Assembly (NCBI GenBank): GCA_002419285.1
Contig: DIFU01000105.1
Location: 12,984-32,906 of the forward strand
DNA length: 19,923 nt
Direction of reading: 5' to 3'
Source of the DNA: Prolixibacteraceae bacterium UBA5740
GTDB lineage: Bacteria > Bacteroidota > Bacteroidia > Bacteroidales > Prolixibacteraceae
Positions 15,838 through 19,923 of the stretch are shown piece after piece. The notes beneath the pieces are model-generated. The model ran no database searches. It was given only the letters and a program-made list of their open reading frames with translations, and was not told the DNA's origin. Made by a program: the position numbers and the translations under genes. Positions within the stretch are counted from its first letter, which is position 1; every line of letters begins with the position of its first letter.

Positions 15838-16248
15838 TCAGCCATATACTGTCAATACAAGCCGTCTTGAACCGCCATTGTTTCTGAACTCACACAAATA
15901 AATTCCCTGCCATATTCCAAGGTTTAACCTACCGTTCGTAATTGGAATTGTCAAGGTACTCCCGATCAGGCTTGCTTTCAGATGTGCAGGCATATCATCA
16001 GGACCTTCATCAGTATGAATGTACAGTGGGTGATTTTCGGGAACCAGAACATTCATAAATCGTTCGAAGTCATCCCGCACGGTTGGATCTGCATTTTCAT
16101 TCAGGGTTATGGCCGCAGATGTATGCCGTATTAGAATATTGAGCAGTCCAACTTCCGGAAGAGCTGGCAAATGCCCTTCCACCAACCTCGTTATAAGGTG
16201 GAACCCACGCTTGAAGGGTGGAAGGGTAATCTCCTTTTGCCAGATCAT
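15838..16248 (-). CDS. YjbQ/UPF0047 family protein
   Basis: This 136-residue cytosolic protein belongs to the YjbQ/UPF0047 family, now often called secondary thiamine-phosphate synthase because some members show that weak activity. The true role is unsettled. Family signatures are HTSAAITLNENADPTVRDD (42-60), DDMPAHLKASLIG (84-96), and TNGRLNLGIWQGIYLCEFR (104-122) followed by GGSRR. The His and acidic residues in the first two blocks are the conserved candidate site. Length is normal. The ATG at 16248 follows the lipoprotein stop by 17 bp, suggesting co-transcription, although I know of no functional link between the two. Confidence 0.93.
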   Translation of the reverse strand: MIWQKEITLPPFKRGFHLITRLVEGHLPALPEVGLLNILIRHTSAAITLNENADPTVRDDFERFMNVLVPENHPLYIHTDEGPDDMPAHLKASLIGSTLTIPITNGRLNLGIWQGIYLCEFRNNGGSRRLVLTVYG

Positions 16249-16265
16249 TTTACTTGAATCTTATC

Positions 16266-16979
16266 TTAGTCCTTCCAGACAATTGTCCTTTTGGATTTCC
16301 CGATACATTGCAGGTCATTCGACATTGTTGCAGGTTCCAGAAGATAAGCGACCAATTCAACCACGACACTGTCACCGTTCGCTGGATAGGAAGCTGACTG
16401 CCACCCGTCGGTATTTTTGCTGAATCGATATTCTTCTGTCAGGTTGTTGTAAACTTTTGATACAAAAACGATATCCCCTTCATCATTTAATAACTTCACA
16501 TTATAGGAATCAGCATTGGAAACCTTATTCCATTTTAGTTCGACCTCCCGTGTGCTGGCATTCATTTCACATTGGGTAATTGCAGGTGGATAAACGACCG
16601 TGGAATAAAGTTTATCGTAAAAAGTCTTGACTTCGCCATTACGGAATGTGGCATTAAAAGCATAATCCCCTGCTGCGGGCAGTGTTTCGGAATACTCATT
16701 CATGGGAGTGGTCCACACATAATCCTGGCTATAACCCATATAAGGCTGCAACACGTAAGTCTGCCCTCCAGAACCCGAATATTCAACATTCACGGAAGTG
16801 AACTCCGAATAGGAAAAGGCATGCAATCCAAGTCCTGTCAGGGTGTCACCATCCACAATTTCGGTAAGGATATAGGCATCACCAAACCCGGTTGTATCAG
16901 GTTCGGTACTGACACACGAAGATACCAGCAAGGCAGAAGAAACAACAACCAAAGCTGATTTAAAAAAATTCATTTTCAT
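16266..16979 (-). CDS. Uncharacterised lipoprotein with FN3-like C-terminal half
   Basis: I do not recognise this 237-residue protein. From the ATG at 16979 it has a short lipoprotein signal with lipobox LVSSC (Cys22). Since the residues after Cys are V and S rather than acidic, outer-membrane sorting is plausible but unproven. The mature part looks like beta-sandwich sequence. The second half, with REVELKWNKVSNADSYNVKL around 140-165, resembles a fibronectin type III domain. An in-frame ATG at 17003 would add eight residues, but a near -7 box at 17012-17019 would put transcription start almost on it, so 16979 is preferred. No catalytic motif is seen. It precedes the YjbQ gene by 17 bp and diverges from rpsP. 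Confidence 0.75.
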   Translation of the reverse strand: MKMNFFKSALVVVSSALLVSSCVSTEPDTTGFGDAYILTEIVDGDTLTGLGLHAFSYSEFTSVNVEYSGSGGQTYVLQPYMGYSQDYVWTTPMNEYSETLPAAGDYAFNATFRNGEVKTFYDKLYSTVVYPPAITQCEMNASTREVELKWNKVSNADSYNVKLLNDEGDIVFVSKVYNNLTEEYRFSKNTDGWQSASYPANGDSVVVELVAYLLEPATMSNDLQCIGKSKRTIVWKD

Positions 16980-17097
16980 GACTTTTTGTTTTATTTTGAT
17001 CATTTAACTTGTAAACATAGATGGAATAGAACGACAAAAGTTGCGCCAACAATACAAAAACTCCCCAAATTTATTTAAGAGGTTCATACTCTGCATA

Positions 17098-17127
17098 CTT
17101 GAAAAGAAAATAAAAACATTATCTTTG
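17098..17127 (+). promoter_or_regulatory. Promoter of rpsP
   Basis: TATCTTTG at 17120-17127 is an exact TAnnTTTG -7 box. CTTG at 17098-17101, 18 bp upstream, is a near match to the -33 TTTG. Expected transcription starts near 17134, about 27 nt before the ATG. This is the best two-part promoter in the window. Confidence 0.65.
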
Positions 17128-17160
17128 CGCCACATTTTCAGAAAATAATTCTAAAGATTT

Positions 17161-17751
17161 ATGTCAGTAAAAATGAGATTAGCGCGGCATGGCCGCAAAA
17201 GGTATGCTTTCTACCACATTGTGGTAGCAAATAGCAGGGCGCCACGAGATGGCAGGTACATTGAAAGGATTGGCTCATACAATCCCAACACTAATCCTGC
17301 TACTATAGATCTCGATTTTGACAAAGCCTTCGATTGGCTTGAAAAAGGCGCACAACCCACCGACACCGTACGTGCAATTTTGTCGTACAAGGGTGTGCTC
17401 TATAAAAAACACCTCGCTGGTGGTGTGAAAAAAGGTGCTCTTACCGAAGAGGAAGCTGAACGCAAGTTTGACGCATGGATGACAGAAAAGGAATCCAAAA
17501 TTCAGGCAAAGAAGAATTCACTTTCTACCGAGGCAGACAAAACCCGTAAACAACAGTTGGAAGCTGAAGCAAAAGTAAACGAGGAACGTGCGGCTGCCAT
17601 CGCAGCCAAAACATCAGCCCTTGCCGCTGAAGCTGCTGCTGCAACTGCTGAAGTTGAAGCCGAAACTGCTGAAGAAGCTGCCGAAGAAGCCGCTCCTGAA
17701 GTAATTGAAGAAGCTGCTCCTGAAGCCACCGAAGAAAACACCGAGGCTTAA
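17161..17751 (+). CDS. rpsP: 30S ribosomal protein S16 with long acidic/Ala tail
   Basis: This is a 196-residue small-subunit ribosomal protein. Residues 1 to about 85 are the S16 core (VKMRLARHGRKRYAFYHIVV, IERIGSYNP, RAILSYKGVLYKKH) that binds 16S rRNA during early 30S assembly. Residues 85-196 form a charged, Ala- and Glu-rich extension (AEAAAATAEVEAETAEEAAEE region) with likely helical or disordered character. E. coli S16 has only 82 residues, but such tails are usual in Bacteroidota. The ATG at 17161 matches the family N-terminus. A terminator follows 28 bp after the stop, separating it from rimM. Confidence 0.98.
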   Translation: MSVKMRLARHGRKRYAFYHIVVANSRAPRDGRYIERIGSYNPNTNPATIDLDFDKAFDWLEKGAQPTDTVRAILSYKGVLYKKHLAGGVKKGALTEEEAERKFDAWMTEKESKIQAKKNSLSTEADKTRKQQLEAEAKVNEERAAAIAAKTSALAAEAAAATAEVEAETAEEAAEEAAPEVIEEAAPEATEENTEA

Positions 17752-17779
17752 TGTTGAATTAATTTTTCAACAAGATATG

Positions 17780-17809
17780 AAAGCCATCCTAAACCGGGAT
17801 GGCTTTTTT
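17780..17809 (+). terminator. Intrinsic terminator after rpsP
   Basis: AAAGCCATCC (17780-17789) pairs perfectly with GGATGGCTTT (17797-17806) over 10 bp around a 7-nt loop and runs into six Ts. It is a textbook terminator between rpsP and rimM. Confidence 0.88.
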
Positions 17810-17825
17810 ATTGCCCTTTTGTCAT

Positions 17826-17833
17826 TACCTTTG
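17826..17833 (+). promoter_or_regulatory. -7 promoter box before rimM
   Basis: TACCTTTG is an exact TAnnTTTG match located just after the rpsP terminator and 21 bp before the rimM ATG. It suggests rimM is transcribed separately. The T-run of the terminator sits where a -33 element would be. Confidence 0.5.
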
Positions 17834-17854
17834 TTGTGACAATATAGTATCCAC

Positions 17855-18391
17855 ATGCATAGCATATCGAAAAAAAACTGTCAAAATATTGGTTATTTCC
17901 AGAAACCACATGGAGTTTCCGGAAGTTTGGTACTCCAGTTCACTGAAGGCCTTGAGGAATGGATCGAAGACTCCCTGGTTCTTTTTGTTGAATCTGAAGG
18001 AATTCTTGTACCCTGGTTTGTAATTGAAGATGGCATTAGGATCACTTCCTCCAAAACTGCAATTGTGGACCTTGAATGGATCGAGGATGAACCCACCGCA
18101 AAAAACCTTTGCGGAAAACCCGTATGGATTGAGAAGCAGGAAGGGCAGGAAGAAGTTCTGAATGAAGAGAACTCAGAATGGATTGATTATTCCGTTTCTG
18201 ATGTAAACATGGGATATCTGGGAGTTGTCACAGAAGTTAATGATTATGCCGGCAACGTTGTACTGACTTTGGATAAAAACAGTACTACGCAGCTGGTCCC
18301 CTTTCATCCCGATTTGGTAATCGAAATTAATCGTCAGGAAATGACGCTGATTCTGTCGCTTCCGGCAGGCTTGTCCGATATAGATAGTTAA
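17855..18391 (+). CDS. rimM: 16S rRNA processing protein RimM
   Basis: This 178-residue assembly factor binds S19 and helps mature the head of the 30S subunit. The N-terminal RimM beta-barrel (about 11-95) opens with GYFQKPHGVSGSLVLQF, the family signature GxxxxxHGxxG. The C-terminal PRC-barrel (about 105-175) ends in MTLILSLPAGL, a normal RimM ending. The ATG at 17855 puts the signature at the expected distance. It follows rpsP, as in most bacteria, but a terminator and a -7 box separate them, and trmD does not follow. Confidence 0.95.
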   Translation: MHSISKKNCQNIGYFQKPHGVSGSLVLQFTEGLEEWIEDSLVLFVESEGILVPWFVIEDGIRITSSKTAIVDLEWIEDEPTAKNLCGKPVWIEKQEGQEEVLNEENSEWIDYSVSDVNMGYLGVVTEVNDYAGNVVLTLDKNSTTQLVPFHPDLVIEINRQEMTLILSLPAGLSDIDS

Positions 18392-18449
18392 AAACTGTCG
18401 ACTAAGTTTGAAATTCCTTATTCCGTTAGATAAATATGGTTATCTGAAC

Positions 18450-18480
18450 TCAGGAATAATTAAATATTCCTTGATTTTCA
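18450..18480 (+). terminator. Possible weak terminator after rimM
   Basis: TCAGGAATA and TATTCCTTGA can pair with a one-base bulge around a short AT loop, followed by TTTTC and an eight-T run at about 18482-18489. It is 59 bp past the rimM stop. The stem is AT-rich, so confidence is low. Confidence 0.35.
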
Positions 18481-18597
18481 CTTTTTTTTCGGAAATTGTC
18501 TTAAAAAAATTAAGATCGTGCAACTTTGGCAGACATGTTGCGTCTTACACAAAATTCAGTTTTAATGAATTATAAAATTTATTTAAAATAGACAGAT

Positions 18598-19311
18598 ATG
18601 AAAACAAAATCAATGTTCGCATTCCTTATTGGATCCCTCTTTCTTTTAACTGCCTATATCAGCCCGGCTCAAAGTGAAACTCGCAAGGTTCCTGTCTTTT
18701 CAGAAATCAGCCTAAGAGTCTCAGGTACCTTGCACCTTAAACAAGGTGACACCCAAAAGGTGGAAATTGAAGCCTCGCAATCTACATTGGATGAAATTAT
18801 CACTGAGGTATCAGGCCGCACACTGGTTATCAGGTTCCGGACGTCCAATCTGTTTTCCCGAAACTTCAGACCTGGCAACGTAGATATATATGTGACAGTT
18901 CCTGAAGTAAATGCACTTGGAATATCCGGCTCAGGAGATATCATAGCAAAAACTCCGGTTACTTCGAGAATCATTGACCTGACCGTAAGTGGAAGTGGCA
19001 ATATAAACATCTCAGAACTGAACTCCGAGAAAGTAAAAGCAAATATTTCCGGATCGGGTGACATCGTCCTAAGCGGAGGCAAAATTGCCCAGGAGTTCGA
19101 AGGAACCATCTCCGGATCAGGCAATATAAAAGCTGCTGGATATGAAGCCAGTTCGGTAAACATCAAAATCATGGGTTCAGGAAACTGCAGTATACACACC
19201 AACGGAGACCTGTATGCACGCATTGCCGGTTCGGGAAATATTTATTACGGTGGAAATCCGAACCTCGATACCAGTATCGCCGGATCAGGAAAGGTGATAA
19301 ACCGAAATTAG
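18598..19311 (+). CDS. Head-GIN domain (DUF2807) exported protein
   Basis: This 237-residue protein of the DUF2807 / head-GIN family has a Sec signal peptide (residues 1-25, ending SPAQS). The mature part starts FSEISLRVSGTLHLKQG, the usual DUF2807 entry strand. From about residue 110 a beta-solenoid is built from repeated turns SGSGD/N: GISGSGDI, TVSGSGNI, NISGSGDI, TISGSGNI, IMGSGNC, IAGSGNI and IAGSGKV, seven in all, at roughly 20-25-residue spacing. Proteins of this family are common and often multi-copy in Bacteroidota and are thought to be surface or periplasmic adhesin-like proteins. No activity is established. A degenerate -7 box (CAACTTTG, 18521-18528) lies 69 bp upstream. It stands alone between rimM and mscL. 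Confidence 0.93.
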   Translation: MKTKSMFAFLIGSLFLLTAYISPAQSETRKVPVFSEISLRVSGTLHLKQGDTQKVEIEASQSTLDEIITEVSGRTLVIRFRTSNLFSRNFRPGNVDIYVTVPEVNALGISGSGDIIAKTPVTSRIIDLTVSGSGNINISELNSEKVKANISGSGDIVLSGGKIAQEFEGTISGSGNIKAAGYEASSVNIKIMGSGNCSIHTNGDLYARIAGSGNIYYGGNPNLDTSIAGSGKVINRN

Positions 19312-19351
19312 GTACTATTCTCACCCGTTTATTAAAATAGCAGATATGTTT

Positions 19352-19373
19352 TTAAAGGATTTCAACCCTTTAA
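19352..19373 (+). other. AT-rich hairpin between the head-GIN gene and mscL
   Basis: TTAAAGG (19352-19358) and CCTTTAA (19367-19373) form a 7-bp stem with an 8-nt loop, 40 bp past the head-GIN stop. Only a broken T-tract follows, so a terminator role is uncertain. Confidence 0.3.
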
Positions 19374-19449
19374 TTTATAGTTTAAAAAACTAAAAATTAG
19401 AAATATCAATTAAATTTATAGGGTTATTCTTATAATTAAAACATATGTT

Positions 19450-19854
19450 ATGAGCATGCTGAAAGAATTTAAGGAATTTGCCATGAAAGGCAATGTCGTT
19501 GACCTTGCGGTTGCAGTTGTCATCGGTGGTGCATTTGGCAAGATTGTCACCTCTTTCGTAAATGACGTGATTATGCCGCCTATCGGTTTACTTATGGGGG
19601 GTGTTGATTTTGCGGACATGAAGGTTATCCTAAAAACTGCAACTGAAGAAGCAGAGGCGGTTACGCTTAATTACGGAGCTTTCATCAACACATTAATCGA
19701 TTTTATTATTGTTGCGTTTGCCATCTTTATGGTGATCAAGGGAATGAATTCGATGAAGAAGAAAAAAGAGGCAGCCCCTCCACCACCACCTCCTGGACCA
19801 ACCAAGGAGGAAACCCTTCTAACAGAAATCCGCGACTTGCTGGCAAAAAAATAA
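19450..19854 (+). CDS. mscL: Large-conductance mechanosensitive channel
   Basis: This 134-residue inner-membrane channel opens under membrane tension to release solutes during osmotic downshock. The N-terminal amphipathic helix (FKEFAMKGNVVDLAVAVVIG) leads into TM1 with the conserved GGAFGKIVTSFVNDVIMPP. A short periplasmic loop follows, then TM2 (about 72-97, INTLIDFIIVAFAIFMVIKG). The tail is a basic KKKK cluster, a six-proline run and a conserved TKEETLLTEIRDLL helix. Length is normal. It is probably monocistronic, with a terminator just downstream. Confidence 0.97.
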   Translation: MSMLKEFKEFAMKGNVVDLAVAVVIGGAFGKIVTSFVNDVIMPPIGLLMGGVDFADMKVILKTATEEAEAVTLNYGAFINTLIDFIIVAFAIFMVIKGMNSMKKKKEAAPPPPPPGPTKEETLLTEIRDLLAKK

Positions 19855-19879
19855 TAAGTGGATTCCAATACCATGTTAC

Positions 19880-19910
19880 AAAAATGGCTGCAAAAGTGCA
19901 GCCATTTTTT
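19880..19910 (+). terminator. Intrinsic terminator after mscL
   Basis: AAAAATGGCTGCA (19880-19892) pairs over 13 bp with TGCAGCCATTTTT (19897-19909) around a 4-nt loop and ends in a T-run. It lies 26 bp past the mscL stop. Confidence 0.9.
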
Positions 19911-19923
19911 GTATATAAAAAAA

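Noticed and set aside
18669..19223. 184-codon minus-strand open frame
   Set aside because: It lies entirely antisense to the head-GIN gene. The repetitive Gly/Ser codons of that gene keep the opposite frame open, and the translation shows no family features.

Overview
The window looks like chromosomal DNA of a member of the Bacteroidota, probably an environmental or gut Bacteroidales/Marinilabiliales-type organism. This is inferred from several things seen together. The gene upstream regions repeatedly carry the Bacteroidota -7 box TAnnTTTG and mostly lack clear Shine-Dalgarno sequences. Ribosomal protein S16 has the long Ala/Glu-rich tail common in this phylum. The gene set also fits: a tricorn-like protease, a DUF1080 lipoprotein, a fused formiminotransferase-cyclodeaminase, a head-GIN (DUF2807) protein, and MetA paired with O-acetylhomoserine sulfhydrylase. 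There are no phage genes, transposases, tRNAs, rRNAs or CRISPR arrays. Most genes are housekeeping or ordinary accessory genes.

Left part (1-11903), all on the minus strand. Reading in the direction of transcription: lipA (lipoyl synthase); a 430-bp spacer holding a palindrome-rich, GC-richer element; a three-gene methionine block (divergent aspartokinase, metY, metA) ending in a terminator; a fused glutamate formiminotransferase/cyclodeaminase; a Tat-exported GH5-type glycoside hydrolase ending in a hairpin; and a secreted tricorn-like protease followed 15 bp later by a DUF1080 lipoprotein cut off by the window edge. The methionine block reads as one pathway. MetA has Glu111, the residue linked to acetyl-CoA use, so it should make O-acetylhomoserine, which MetY converts to homocysteine. 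The first gene is an aspartokinase relative whose catalytic motifs are heavily altered.

Middle part (12056-15392), plus strand: an exported TPR protein, an EamA/DMT-family permease and ruvC, closely spaced, with permease and ruvC overlapping by ATGA. A 445-bp spacer with AT-rich direct and inverted repeats follows. Then, on the minus strand, come a small lipoprotein and a YjbQ-family protein, which share a strong terminator at 15745-15779.

Right part (17161-end), plus strand: rpsP with its own terminator, rimM with its own apparent promoter, a head-GIN adhesin-like exported protein with seven SGSG-like repeats, and mscL with a terminator near the window edge. The usual trmD and rplS do not follow rimM.

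I see no clearly new multi-gene defence or mobile system. The observations most worth following are the degenerate aspartokinase heading the methionine block, the structured repeat-like element in its leader, and the acetyl-specificity residue in MetA.
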